DNA of 64,000 nucleotides from Nostoc sp. PCC 7524 (GTDB lineage: Bacteria > Cyanobacteriota > Cyanobacteriia > Cyanobacteriales > Nostocaceae), in the NCBI RefSeq assembly GCF_000316645.1, contig NC_019684.1, forward strand, positions 4,059,501 through 4,123,500. The letters run 5' to 3'. The position numbers and the translations under genes are program-made. Below, in pieces: positions 8,321 through 17,463 of this stretch. The notes below the pieces were generated by a model. It made no database searches. It saw only the letters and a list, made by a program, of their open reading frames with translations, and was not told where the DNA came from. Positions within the stretch are counted from its first letter, which is position 1. Every line of letters begins with the position of its first letter.

Positions 8321-8515
8321 TTAATATAACTCAGTTTTGACTTTGATTTTGCCAACCGCCCTCCCGACTTTCTCCCATTCTCTAGCAGTTTCGGGGTCTT
8401 GCCAATTGGCTCTCAGACTTTCAGCTTTTTCATAACAAACTTGAGACATGATTCTTAGCACATCCGACACACTCATACTATCGAGCATTGCCTTGATGTC
8501 GTCTTTATCGTACAT
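8321..8515 (-). CDS. Small conserved-looking protein of unknown function
   Basis: 64 residues, MYDKDDIKAMLDSMSVSDV at the start, mostly helical and charged, with no membrane segment or signal. A GGAG ribosome site sits 8 nt before the ATG, supporting real translation. The sequence contains tryptophans and a regular helix pattern (LRIMSQVCYEKAESLRANW), unlike random DNA. The family is not recognised. Its promoter region is shared with the divergent TPR gene. Confidence 0.6.
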   Translation of the reverse strand: MYDKDDIKAMLDSMSVSDVLRIMSQVCYEKAESLRANWQDPETAREWEKVGRAVGKIKVKTELY

Positions 8516-8741
8516 ATTTAAATCTCCATCCCCAAAATATAGTTAAATTTCTGGGAAATATAGTTATCTCTACTACTTTTAGTATTTGTGATGATACCTG
8601 GATTTTTACTGTCTGCACATATTGCAAGGGAATGAAATAAAAACTGCCTTAAACACATCTAGATATATATCTCATGACTAACTTAATTGTTTAATGAAGA
8701 CAAACTATCTTACTCTAGTAGTAGAGTCTTGAAAATACTTC

Positions 8742-8779
8742 AACTATGATCGGGAGTTAGCCCTACCTCAATCATAGTT
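8742..8779 (+). promoter_or_regulatory. Inverted repeat in leader of TPR gene
   Basis: Exact 9-bp arms AACTATGAT and ATCATAGTT are separated by 20 nt that contain GGGAG and CTACCTC, which could pair further. The hairpin lies 33 nt upstream of the TPR start and could be an operator or an mRNA structure. GGAG at 8785-8788 is too far from the ATG to act as a normal ribosome site. Confidence 0.45.
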
Positions 8780-8811
8780 TTAATGGAGTACAAAAAACCA
8801 AAAAAAGCTAG

Positions 8812-10626
8812 ATGGATGCTCAATATTATTACAATCAGGCAGTAAACGAAAATTTGCCAAAAGAGTACCAAGGAGCAATTACAGATGCACCCCAAAAAAT
8901 CGACCTAAATGCTGATGCAGAAACTTACTGTCATCGAGGACTTATTCTCAGCAGTGAACAGCAAGATTATCTGGGAGCGATCGCCTTTTTTAATTTGTCT
9001 GTAGAAATTAATCCGCATTTTGCGGAAGCTTACTATCACCGGGGCAATGCCCGTTACTGTTTAGCCGATTATTCTAGAGCGATCGCTGATTATCATCAAG
9101 CATTAGACATTAATCCCACATTTGCCGAATCATATTACTGCCGGGGTAGAGCCTATTTTGCGGTGGGAGATTACGACCAAGCGATCGCTGACTACATTAA
9201 TACCATAGAAGTAAATCCGCAATTAGCCAGTCATATCAATCTCGATATTGCTAACGCCTATTATCATCGGGGTATAGTTCATAATGGGTGCGGTGATTAT
9301 CCAGAAGCGATCGCAGACTTCCAGCAAGCCTTACAATGGCATCCTTATCTTGCCGCCGCTTACAGTAGTCGCGGTGTTGTCTACCATAATTTAGGGGAAT
9401 ATCAACAGGCGATCGCTGACCACAAACGAGCCATCCAGCTAGATCCCAACCTAGCAGAAGCTTACCATAACCGAGGTAATGTCTACTATGTCTTAGGAGA
9501 TTATCCAGCCGCAATCAGAGACTATAATCACGCCATAGAAATTAACCCTAACTTAGCCACAGCATACTATAACCGGGGTGCAATTCGTTCTCGACAAAAA
9601 GAATACCACCTCGCCCTAGAAGACTTTAACCAAGCCCTCAAGTTAAACCCAGAAGACGCACAAGCATATGCGGAACGGGGTTTAATTCGAGAAGTTAGGG
9701 GAGACTATCAAGGAGCGATCGCTGATTATAACCAAGCATTACAAATAAATCCCTATTTAGTTTTAGTTTACGGTTTTCGCGCCAATGTCCGCCGCCAACT
9801 AGGTGATTATCCCGGCGCACTAGCCGATAGTAATCAATTATTAACACTACATCCCCAACTGGCAGCAGGATACTGCGATCGCGCTACAGCTCGCCGTCAT
9901 TTAGGAGACTATCAAGGAGCTATTAGTGACTACAATCAAGCATTACAGATTAATCCCAACTTAGTAGAAGCATACTACGGTCGAGCTATTACCCATGAAG
10001 CCCTACAAGATTTCCTGGGAGCAATTGCAGATAACACCCAAGCTATCAGATTTGCACCCGATTTTGCCCCAGCTTATTGTAATCGCGGTAATGTCCGCCG
10101 CCAACTAGGAGATCACAGAGGGGCATTAGCCGACTATAATCAAGCATTAGCAATTAATCCCAACTTAGTGGAAAGTTATTTTAATCGGGGTGCGCTGCAC
10201 TATGCCCAACAAAACTATCAAGAGGCGATCGCTGACTACACCCAAGCTTTAGAAATTAATCCCCAGTCTGCCCTATTTTATAGCCATCGCGCCAATAGTT
10301 ACTATGCCCTCAATCAGTATCACCAAGCCATAGCAGATTATACCCAAGCCATTTTGATTGATTCTAGTGACGTAGAAGACTGGTATAACCGAGGACGTAG
10401 CCATGCCCAATTGGGAAACTTTCCAGAAGCCTTAGCTGATTTAAACACAGCCTTACAACGTCAACCTTATTGGGCTTCAGCATATCTTTTAAGGGCTGAG
10501 ATTCGCCGGAATTTAGGAGACAAAGAAGGTGCAATCAGTGATTTCCAGCAATCGGCTGAGATTTATCAGCAAGACGGTAATACGCAATACCATCAACAAA
10601 TTCTCGATATAATCGCTGCACTATAA
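8812..10626 (+). CDS. Large TPR-repeat protein
   Basis: 604 residues made almost wholly of tetratricopeptide repeats: about 15-16 copies of a 34-residue unit, recognisable by YYNRGNVYYVLGDYPAAI, ADYNQALQINPNL and similar blocks. There is no signal peptide, membrane segment or catalytic domain, so it is probably a cytoplasmic scaffold for protein-protein contacts. Repeat units carry HIP1 octamers at the same codons (GCGATCGC coding AIA), which shows internal duplication. The stop overlaps the convergent minus-strand gene by 6 nt. Partner unknown; the three unknown genes next to it are candidates only by position. Confidence 0.92.
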   Translation: MDAQYYYNQAVNENLPKEYQGAITDAPQKIDLNADAETYCHRGLILSSEQQDYLGAIAFFNLSVEINPHFAEAYYHRGNARYCLADYSRAIADYHQALDINPTFAESYYCRGRAYFAVGDYDQAIADYINTIEVNPQLASHINLDIANAYYHRGIVHNGCGDYPEAIADFQQALQWHPYLAAAYSSRGVVYHNLGEYQQAIADHKRAIQLDPNLAEAYHNRGNVYYVLGDYPAAIRDYNHAIEINPNLATAYYNRGAIRSRQKEYHLALEDFNQALKLNPEDAQAYAERGLIREVRGDYQGAIADYNQALQINPYLVLVYGFRANVRRQLGDYPGALADSNQLLTLHPQLAAGYCDRATARRHLGDYQGAISDYNQALQINPNLVEAYYGRAITHEALQDFLGAIADNTQAIRFAPDFAPAYCNRGNVRRQLGDHRGALADYNQALAINPNLVESYFNRGALHYAQQNYQEAIADYTQALEINPQSALFYSHRANSYYALNQYHQAIADYTQAILIDSSDVEDWYNRGRSHAQLGNFPEALADLNTALQRQPYWASAYLLRAEIRRNLGDKEGAISDFQQSAEIYQQDGNTQYHQQILDIIAAL

Positions 10627-11586
10627 AACACGACGCAAAATAAGTTTGATAATTTGCACCCAAATCAACCGGAGACTGTGCTGCATCACTAGAGGAGCTA
10701 AAGCAGAAATAACTAAGAATAATATAGTATTAATGAAATTAAAATCTTTAGTAAAACTCATAGCGATCGCAGGGATAATACAAGTGATGCCCCACGCTAA
10801 CCAATTAATATATTCATAATTAATAGCAATAAGCTTTTGGAGTTGTTGAAACAGTAGATAGCGACAAGCAGCAAGCAATAAAGTTGCTCCTAATAGACAC
10901 ACAATAAACAACAATACACCATTGATAGAATGAATTATATTTACAGGATATATTTTACTAATTACAAAAACAGTAGGAAATAGCGCCGCTAATTCCCAAA
11001 TCAGCACATTTAACTGATTTCTTAAACCACCTAACAATTGATTTACTAGCCAATAATGAGCAGAAATAATCATGGAGCAATTAGCATGATTTTGCAGAAA
11101 ATTTTGCTGAATTTTGTGAATAACATCCCCATGAAACAAAACAATACTTTGCAAAACACAGTCTGGCTCTTGATATTCATTGTCTGATGATTTCTCTTGT
11201 TGATAGTAAGAATTAAACGTACAGCCAGTCTGTAAAGTTGTTTTATCTTGTAAAGATTTACTTCTAAATATTTTGAATATATTCATCAAAAACGCCAGAT
11301 ATGACTTAGTAGTTTTCTGGCGAATTTTTTTTGTAAAATCTTCAGGGACAAAGTTATACTGAAAAAAAGTACAATACCAAAGTTGGAGCAGCAACTTTGG
11401 TGGAATATATAAAGAAAGTCCTGATTTTTTAGCTTGTTGAATCTGTTCTACAACTTTTTGGTTGAGGTAAAAATTATAATGAGACTGCTCAACCTGAAGT
11501 TTCACATGATTACCTTGAGGAATTTGTAATACAAAAGTCAGGTTAACATCAGCTAGAGTATTTATTTGTGTCTTATCTTTTACCAT
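10621..11586 (-). CDS. Unknown membrane protein, soluble N-terminal half
   Basis: 321 residues. Residues 1-190 are soluble and rich in Q, K and Y. The C-terminal third has about four hydrophobic segments (around 197-212, 220-245, 258-277, 283-303), ending in a basic tail (KLILRRVL). The start overlaps the end of the upstream gene by 14 nt, a tight translational coupling. No family recognised. It is the distal gene of a minus-strand set with two other unknown proteins, and it converges on the TPR gene. Confidence 0.75.
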   Translation of the reverse strand: MVKDKTQINTLADVNLTFVLQIPQGNHVKLQVEQSHYNFYLNQKVVEQIQQAKKSGLSLYIPPKLLLQLWYCTFFQYNFVPEDFTKKIRQKTTKSYLAFLMNIFKIFRSKSLQDKTTLQTGCTFNSYYQQEKSSDNEYQEPDCVLQSIVLFHGDVIHKIQQNFLQNHANCSMIISAHYWLVNQLLGGLRNQLNVLIWELAALFPTVFVISKIYPVNIIHSINGVLLFIVCLLGATLLLAACRYLLFQQLQKLIAINYEYINWLAWGITCIIPAIAMSFTKDFNFINTILFLVISALAPLVMQHSLRLIWVQIIKLILRRVL

Positions 11587-12487
11587 TGGGAGCTAAGTTC
11601 GCCAGACTTTGTACCAGATTAATCATGAATTCTAAGATTCCCCGCCACTGTTTTTCGCCAGCAACTACCCCTTCATTATGAATTTGCAGAATTAAATTTT
11701 TTGCATCTTCCGATAAATCAAATAAGTCTTTATGGTATCTAGTAATAATATCTCCATCTAGCTGCATCACAGTTTGAGCATAAATCGTATCAATTTCGGT
11801 ACTGGCGACATTACCACCATCTAAAGCGGCTTTTAATTCAATAATTTTACGCAAAGTACGCACAAATTTATCATTATTCAAGAGAGTCTGAATTTCTGCA
11901 CAATTTCTTTGCCATTCTTGTCGCCAGTTCTTTTGTTTTTCTGGACTAACATCATCTATTACAGGCGCAGGTGCAGGTAATATTGGTCTAGCTAACTCCA
12001 CATATCTGGGATCAGATTCAACGATTTTACCCTTTTTAATTTCTTTTAATAAACGTAGACGTTTATGATATCTATCTACTTTATCGTTATGGGATTTATT
12101 TAATGTGTAATTAGCATCTTCAATGAGAATATAAAAATACTCACACTCTAATTGTGCGAATAAACTTTTATAGCGATCGCGTAGTTCTGGAGATGCGGGA
12201 ATTTCCATCATTTCAAAGTAATCTTTATCATGTATGGAATAGATTTCTTGGTATGCTTCCCAAGCATTAAACTTTGAACCACTAATCCTTGTAACAACCA
12301 TAGTATTCACTTCTAAGGCTGTAATATCTTCAATTAACACCTGCACCGAAGATACTAAGTTATTCAATAAGCATCTAGCTTTAAATGGAACATCAATTTT
12401 GCCTTGCTTCTCCTCCGATGGCTGATTATTATTTCTATTTGGGTTGGCAAGACTGCCTCCAGTTTGAGTTTGAATCTTATTAACCAT
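11573..12487 (-). CDS. Unknown soluble protein, coupled to membrane partner
   Basis: 304 residues from the ATG at 12487, chosen because GGAGGG lies 9 nt upstream; a longer frame to 12553 has no ribosome site. The protein is hydrophilic and mainly helical. A Q/N-rich start (about 1-30) is followed by a charged helical body (LRLLKEIKKGKIVESD, RNCAEIQTLLNNDKFVRTLRKII). An IHNEGVVAGEKQWRGILEFM segment precedes the C-terminus. No family recognised. It overlaps the next gene by 14 nt. Confidence 0.75.
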   Translation of the reverse strand: MVNKIQTQTGGSLANPNRNNNQPSEEKQGKIDVPFKARCLLNNLVSSVQVLIEDITALEVNTMVVTRISGSKFNAWEAYQEIYSIHDKDYFEMMEIPASPELRDRYKSLFAQLECEYFYILIEDANYTLNKSHNDKVDRYHKRLRLLKEIKKGKIVESDPRYVELARPILPAPAPVIDDVSPEKQKNWRQEWQRNCAEIQTLLNNDKFVRTLRKIIELKAALDGGNVASTEIDTIYAQTVMQLDGDIITRYHKDLFDLSEDAKNLILQIHNEGVVAGEKQWRGILEFMINLVQSLANLAPNGKR

Positions 12488-12681
12488 AGTAAGCAACCCT
12501 CCAATCTTGGCTAAATATCTACTCGATAATTGTACATTTTCATCTGCAATCAACAGCCAGAATAACTACAGACCAATCAAAATTACTGTAGATATATGTG
12601 TTACAAATTCACTGATTAAATAACTCAAGAACTGATTAAACTAGATATGTAAAAATAAATCTTTTATCCTCCTACTTCTAT

Positions 12682-13134
12682 TTATAATGTTCTACGAGAA
12701 TTAGCCATTTCCTTGAGAATTCTATAGACCTTATGCACACTTTCTATATTCTTTTGCATAATTTCTCGGCTATCTTTAACTTGTTCTAAATGAAAACCGA
12801 GCAGTTCTGCATAAGGGCCGCTAGAAAGAAATTGACTGCCAACCTCATTTTCGATATCACCATCAATTAAATTTATTTTGGTACAAATTCTGTTTCCTGG
12901 TTGAGCAGCCGTACTATTTTGTAAATCATCCCCTAACTGAGTAGATGGTTCGGCAACCCAAGTAGTAATTTTTAATTCCACAACATCAGCTAAGGCTGCT
13001 TTCATCACATCAAAAACGTTGTCAGCATTCAGGTTATTAGAATTAAGCTGCTTGATTATTTCTTGAAAATTTCCACTTTCGGCTTTGATCAGTTGACCGT
13101 TTTGAATAGATTCTTCCTTCACAGTAAATCCCAT
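12682..13134 (-). CDS. Unknown protein, first gene of three-gene set
   Basis: 150 residues from ATG 13134 (MGFTVKEESIQNGQLIKAES); a TTG at 13170 would add 12 residues. Neither start has a good ribosome site. The N-terminal 65 residues alternate strand and helix (VFDVMKAALADVVELKITTW). The C-terminus is a long amphipathic helix (REIMQKNIESVHKVYRILKE). The next gene is 194 nt downstream, so co-transcription is possible but not certain. Function unknown. Confidence 0.65.
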   Translation of the reverse strand: MGFTVKEESIQNGQLIKAESGNFQEIIKQLNSNNLNADNVFDVMKAALADVVELKITTWVAEPSTQLGDDLQNSTAAQPGNRICTKINLIDGDIENEVGSQFLSSGPYAELLGFHLEQVKDSREIMQKNIESVHKVYRILKEMANSRRTL

Positions 13135-13170
13135 GATGTAACTAGAGGTAAAAGGTTGCAATGTAGACAA

Positions 13171-13571
13171 GATACAATTTTAAGTGTTGTGGAAAATTTG
13201 ACTAGCCTTACTTAATAAAATTAAGTAAAACGAACAAACAATTGTAGTGTATACTCTATAATTCCTTGGCGCTAGCAGTATAACACAACACTTATTAAAT
13301 TAGATTTACCTTAACTTATCCCACAATCTCCCACGCCTGGGGATGTATCGCATACTCGTTATAGATTGTTCAGATTTGTTAAAAAGCTGGGTTTGATCTA
13401 AAGTTCGCTAAATGATTTGCTAAGGTAACTTTAAACTCTGGGTAGTCATAAGCGTCACATCCTAATGAATGGCTGAAGCTTTGCTATTTCATCTAAGTGA
13501 GTGATACCAAGGGGGATAGTTACGGGCAGACTACTATATACAACGAATACCTTACGAGGAAGACAATCAAA
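13171..13571. promoter_or_regulatory. Divergent intergenic region
   Basis: 400 bp separates two divergent genes and must contain promoters for both. TTGTAGTGTATACTCTATAAT near 13241-13261 offers a possible -10 (TATAAT at 13256-13261) for plus-strand transcription. No factor site could be named. Confidence 0.35.
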
Positions 13572-14360
13572 ATGATGCTGTTGTCTCGTCAAACCCTCAT
13601 CACGCCTGTGATAGTCTGCCTATGTATATTAGGAATTAGCTCTATGCAATTTCCTAGGTTGCAAAAGCTGTTAAATAGTCAACAATATACTGCTTTAGAA
13701 ACTCTAGAAAAAGAATTACAAGCAGAACAATTACGGCTGAAATTACTCAAACAAATGCCCAGTTTTGGTTACGATAACTTAATAGCAAATTGGTCGTATT
13801 TGAACTTTTTACAATACTTTGGTGATGATGAAATCCGAGCAAGAACTGGCTATAGTCTTAGCCCCGAATATTTTGAAGTAATTATAGAACGTGATCCAAG
13901 ATTTTTAATGGCTTATTTAAGTCTTTCTACCAGCACTTCCCTATATGCTGCCATGCCAGAACGTGCAGTAGCTTTAATGGACAAAGGTTTAAAATCCTTA
14001 TCGCCCAAGGTTCCCGAAAGGTCTTATTACGCATGGCGTTATAAAGGAATTGATGAGTTACTATTTTTAGGAAATGCCCAAGCTGCCCAGCAATCTTTTC
14101 TAACAGCAGCAAATTGGGCGAGTCAATACCCAGATGAAGAAAGTCAACTTGTAGCTTTAACTTCTCAAAAAACTGCCGAATTTCTTAGCCGTAATCCTAA
14201 TAGCAAGTATGCACAAATTGCGACTTGGGGAATGATTTTAAGCAATCCACTTGACGACAGAACTCGTAAACGAGCTATTAGCGCCATTGAGAAATTAGGA
14301 GGAGAAGTAATTACCAACCCAGACGGCACTAATAGAATTAAATTGCCACCACAAGATTAA
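13572..14360 (+). CDS. Membrane-anchored protein of unknown function
   Basis: 262 residues from ATG 13572, with GAGGA upstream; a longer GTG frame from 13497 adds a less plausible leader. The N-terminus MMLLSRQTLITPVIVCLCIL is one hydrophobic segment, a signal anchor. A coiled-coil-like charged helix follows (ALETLEKELQAEQLRLKLL). The body is helical-repeat-like and TPR-related by eye (PERAVALMDKGLKSLSP, ERSYYAWRYKGIDELLFLGNAQAAQQSF). It probably faces the periplasm. Family not recognised with certainty. Confidence 0.75.
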   Translation: MMLLSRQTLITPVIVCLCILGISSMQFPRLQKLLNSQQYTALETLEKELQAEQLRLKLLKQMPSFGYDNLIANWSYLNFLQYFGDDEIRARTGYSLSPEYFEVIIERDPRFLMAYLSLSTSTSLYAAMPERAVALMDKGLKSLSPKVPERSYYAWRYKGIDELLFLGNAQAAQQSFLTAANWASQYPDEESQLVALTSQKTAEFLSRNPNSKYAQIATWGMILSNPLDDRTRKRAISAIEKLGGEVITNPDGTNRIKLPPQD

Positions 14361-14372
14361 ATATTAGGCAAT

Positions 14373-14416
14373 AGGTGACAGGTGACAGGTGACAGGTGAT
14401 AGGTGACAGGTGATAG
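14373..14416. repeat. TGACAGG-type short tandem repeat
   Basis: Five to six heptamer units of GGTGACA/GGTGATA occur directly after a gene, typical of the short tandemly repeated sequences of heterocystous cyanobacteria. Confidence 0.8.
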
Positions 14417-14459
14417 TCAATCTCTACCTTGTCTCCTCTGCTCCCCTGCTCCTCTGCTT

Positions 14460-14515
14460 TCCCAGTCCCCAATCCCCAATCCCCAATCCCCAATCCCCAG
14501 TCCCCAATCCCCAAA
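14460..14515. repeat. CCCCAAT short tandem repeat up to a start codon
   Basis: About seven CCCCAAT/CCCCAGT heptamers run to within 4 nt of the ATG of the aminotransferase gene, so no Shine-Dalgarno can be seen. The run inflates the open frame upstream of the true start. Confidence 0.85.
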
Positions 14516-15304
14516 ATGTTCTGGTACAACGGCAAACTCATCCAGTCCCAAACTTTGGAATTAAATATTAATGATCCAGGGTTACTTTATGGTGCAACAG
14601 TTTTTACAACCCTACGGGTGTATGGCAACTCCCTAGATAGTAGTTTAACTAACTGGCAGGCGCACTGCGATCGCCTACTTTTCTCCCTCAAATCTTTTGC
14701 TTGGACACAACCAGACTGGAAACGTCTGCGTCAAGGTGCAGAAATGATGCTGGCTCACTTCCCAGTTCTCAGAATTGCCATCTTTCCCGATGGTAGGGAA
14801 TGGATAATTGGCAGACTTTTACCAGAGGATTTGTTAGCTAAACAACAGCATGGTGTAATTTGTGCCGTTGCCAATGCCGAATTATTTCGTAGTCTAGCTT
14901 CTCATAAAACGGGTAACTATCTGGGTGCATGGTTAGCCATCAACCAAGCCAAATCCCACGCCCAAGAAGCAATACTTGTAGATACTACAGGTAATTGGCT
15001 AGAAACCGCCACAGGCAATCTTTGGGGGTGGGGTGACGGGAACTGGTGGACACCGCCATTAACTGCGGGTATATTACCTGGAATTAGCCGTCAGCAACTA
15101 ATTGGCTGGCTGTACAACCATCAGCAGATAGTATGTGAACAACCTTGGACACCAGAATTAGTTAAAGGCTTAGAAGCGATCGCCTACACTAATAGTGTGA
15201 TGGAAATAATCCCCATTCATACAGTTGTTCAGCCCACAGGCTCGCTACAATATGATCCCTATCATCCTCACTTTCAGCAACTTAAAGAGCTATTCCTAAC
15301 ATGA
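14516..15304 (+). CDS. Aminotransferase class IV, probable ADC lyase (PabC-like)
   Basis: 262 residues of the PLP fold-type IV family. MFWYNGKLIQSQTLELNIND opens the fold, and GLLYGATVFTTLRVYG fits the PabC/branched-chain aminotransferase N-terminus. AILVDTTGNWLETATGNLWGW and PPLTAGILPGISRQQLI are the cofactor-binding blocks. The catalytic lysine is probably the one in LAINQAKSHAQEAILVD. 4-Amino-4-deoxychorismate lyase for folate is the best guess; a D-amino acid or branched-chain aminotransferase is possible. ATG 14516 is chosen because the upstream frame is translated tandem repeat. Confidence 0.85.
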   Translation: MFWYNGKLIQSQTLELNINDPGLLYGATVFTTLRVYGNSLDSSLTNWQAHCDRLLFSLKSFAWTQPDWKRLRQGAEMMLAHFPVLRIAIFPDGREWIIGRLLPEDLLAKQQHGVICAVANAELFRSLASHKTGNYLGAWLAINQAKSHAQEAILVDTTGNWLETATGNLWGWGDGNWWTPPLTAGILPGISRQQLIGWLYNHQQIVCEQPWTPELVKGLEAIAYTNSVMEIIPIHTVVQPTGSLQYDPYHPHFQQLKELFLT

Positions 15305-15391
15305 CAGACCAGCGATTTTGTTATACCTTAAGATAAGTTAACATAATTCTAATAATGCCCTACGCACAAAAATACGGGAGGATAAACCTCA

Positions 15392-17233
15392 GTGAATAAA
15401 AGATGGAGAAATGCGGGGCTGTACGCGCTGCTATTTATTGTTGTAATTGCGCTTGGCACAGCTTTCTTTGATAAACAACCCCAAAGTCGGGAAACATGGC
15501 GTTATAGCCAGTTTATTCAAGAAGTTGAAAAAGGCAGAGTAGAAAAAGTTAGTTTAAGTGCAGACCGTTCCACAGCGTTGGTAACGCCCAAGTACGACCC
15601 TAGTAAAAAACTTGTTACCTTAGTCAACGACCCAGATTTAGTAAATACGCTTACTTCCAAAGGTGTTGATATTTCTGTGCTGCCCCAAACCGACGAAGGA
15701 TTTTGGTTTAAGGCACTCAGCAGCCTATTCTTCCCTGTATTGCTTCTAGTCGGCTTATTCTTCTTGCTCCGTCGCGCTCAAAGTGGCCCAGGTAGCCAAG
15801 CCATGAACTTTGGGAAATCCAAAGCGAGAGTGCAGATGGAACCCCAAACTCAAGTCACCTTTGGGGATGTGGCTGGGATTGACCAAGCCAAACTAGAACT
15901 AAATGAAGTCGTAGACTTTCTGAAAAACGCTGACCGCTTTACCGCAGTCGGTGCCAAAATTCCCAAAGGTGTACTGTTAGTAGGCCCCCCTGGTACTGGT
16001 AAAACCCTCCTAGCTCGTGCTGTGGCTGGGGAAGCAGGTGTACCATTTTTCTCCATCTCTGGTTCTGAGTTTGTGGAAATGTTCGTTGGTGTGGGTGCGT
16101 CCCGCGTCCGCGACTTGTTCGAGCAAGCTAAAACCAATGCGCCTTGTATCGTATTCATCGATGAAATTGACGCTGTAGGTCGTCAACGCGGTGCAGGTTT
16201 AGGTGGTGGTAACGATGAACGGGAACAAACCCTTAACCAGTTACTTACCGAAATGGACGGTTTTGAAGGTAACACTGGTATCATTATTATCGCTGCCACC
16301 AACCGTCCCGACGTACTCGACGCAGCCCTATTGCGTCCCGGTCGTTTTGACCGTCAAGTTGTCGTAGACCGTCCCGATTATGGTGGACGCAGTGAAATTC
16401 TCAAAGTTCATGCCCGTGGCAAGACCCTAGCCAAAGACGTAGACTTAGATAAAATCGCTCGTCGTACCCCTGGCTTTACCGGTGCAGATTTATCTAATCT
16501 GCTCAACGAAGCCGCAATTTTGGCAGCCAGACGCAACTTAACTGAAATTTCGATGGATGAAATCAATGATGCCATCGATCGCGTCCTTGCAGGCCCAGAG
16601 AAGAAAGACAGGGTAATGAGCGAAAAACGCAAAACCCTAGTAGCTTATCACGAAGCTGGTCATGCTTTAGTTGGTGCATTGATGCCCGACTATGACCCAG
16701 TACAAAAAATCAGCATTATTCCCCGTGGTCGTGCCGGTGGTTTAACTTGGTTCACCCCCAGCGAAGACCGCATGGATACAGGCTTATACAGCCGCGCTTA
16801 TCTTGAAAATCAGATGGCTGTGGCTTTAGGTGGTCGTTTAGCTGAAGAAATTGTCTTCGGTGAAGAAGAAGTTACCACTGGTGCTTCCAACGACTTGCAA
16901 CAGGTAGCGCGTGTAGCCCGTCAGATGATTACCCGATTTGGCATGAGTGACAAACTCGGCCCCGTCGCCCTCGGTCGCCAGCAGGGTAATATGTTCCTCG
17001 GTCGCGATATCATGTCAGAGCGTGATTTCTCTGAAGAAACTGCCGCTACCGTTGACGAAGAAGTTCGCAAACTTGTAGACACAGCCTACAACCGCGCTAA
17101 AGACGTGTTGGTAAGTAACCGCCACATCTTAGATCAAATCGCGCAAATGCTGGTTGATAAAGAAACCGTAGATGCCGACGAACTGCAAGAAATCCTCGCA
17201 AATAACGACGTGAAAACCGCCGCTTTTGCCTAG
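15392..17233 (+). CDS. ftsH: ATP-dependent zinc metalloprotease FtsH
   Basis: 613 residues. Two membrane segments (about 9-25 and 107-126) flank a periplasmic/lumenal loop. Then come the AAA module with GPPGTGKT (198-205), Walker [10 protein letters not shown] (255-263) and the SRH arginines (RPGRFDR), and the M41 protease with HEAGH (420-424). FtsH hexamers degrade damaged membrane proteins; cyanobacterial forms in thylakoids turn over photosystem II D1. Start is GTG 15392 behind a GGGAGG site. A strong terminator follows. Which of the several cyanobacterial FtsH paralogues it is cannot be settled by eye. Confidence 0.97.
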   Translation: MNKRWRNAGLYALLFIVVIALGTAFFDKQPQSRETWRYSQFIQEVEKGRVEKVSLSADRSTALVTPKYDPSKKLVTLVNDPDLVNTLTSKGVDISVLPQTDEGFWFKALSSLFFPVLLLVGLFFLLRRAQSGPGSQAMNFGKSKARVQMEPQTQVTFGDVAGIDQAKLELNEVVDFLKNADRFTAVGAKIPKGVLLVGPPGTGKTLLARAVAGEAGVPFFSISGSEFVEMFVGVGASRVRDLFEQAKTNAPCIVFIDEIDAVGRQRGAGLGGGNDEREQTLNQLLTEMDGFEGNTGIIIIAATNRPDVLDAALLRPGRFDRQVVVDRPDYGGRSEILKVHARGKTLAKDVDLDKIARRTPGFTGADLSNLLNEAAILAARRNLTEISMDEINDAIDRVLAGPEKKDRVMSEKRKTLVAYHEAGHALVGALMPDYDPVQKISIIPRGRAGGLTWFTPSEDRMDTGLYSRAYLENQMAVALGGRLAEEIVFGEEEVTTGASNDLQQVARVARQMITRFGMSDKLGPVALGRQQGNMFLGRDIMSERDFSEETAATVDEEVRKLVDTAYNRAKDVLVSNRHILDQIAQMLVDKETVDADELQEILANNDVKTAAFA

Positions 17234-17287
17234 TTTTCCAGGTTTATAGTCGGCACTTGAGTGCTGATAAACATCAAAAATAATCAT

Positions 17288-17325
17288 AAAAATGGGGTAA
17301 TTATTACCATAATTACCCCATTTTT
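17288..17325. terminator. Bidirectional rho-independent terminator after ftsH
   Basis: Perfect 16-bp arms, AAAAATGGGGTAATTA and TAATTACCCCATTTTT, surround a 6-nt loop and have T-runs on both strands. It can end ftsH transcripts. It lies 139 nt beyond the stop of the convergent laccase-domain gene and can serve that one too. Confidence 0.9.
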
Positions 17326-17364
17326 TTAACCACAATCACAACCTCGTGATTTATGTAGCAGAAG

Positions 17365-17460
17365 GCAATAGGCAATAGTCATGAGTTTTTCTCCCCTGCC
17401 CCTCTGCCCCTCTGCCCCTCTGCTCCCCTGCTTCTTCCCTGTCACCTGTCACCTGTCACC
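17365..17460. repeat. CCCCTCTG / CACCTGT tandem repeats
   Basis: A run of CTCTGCCC units is followed by three CACCTGT units ending at the stop of the convergent gene. This is the same repeat class as at 14373 (complement of ACAGGTG). Confidence 0.75.
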
Positions 17461-17463
17461 TGC

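Noticed and set aside
14429..14515. N-terminal extension of the aminotransferase class IV protein
   Set aside because: It translates CCCCAAT repeats (PNPQSPIPNPQSP) and precedes a normal family start.
14373..14515. Regular short repeats considered as a CRISPR array
   Set aside because: Units are 7 nt, contiguous and without spacers; these are short tandem repeats. No cas genes are present.
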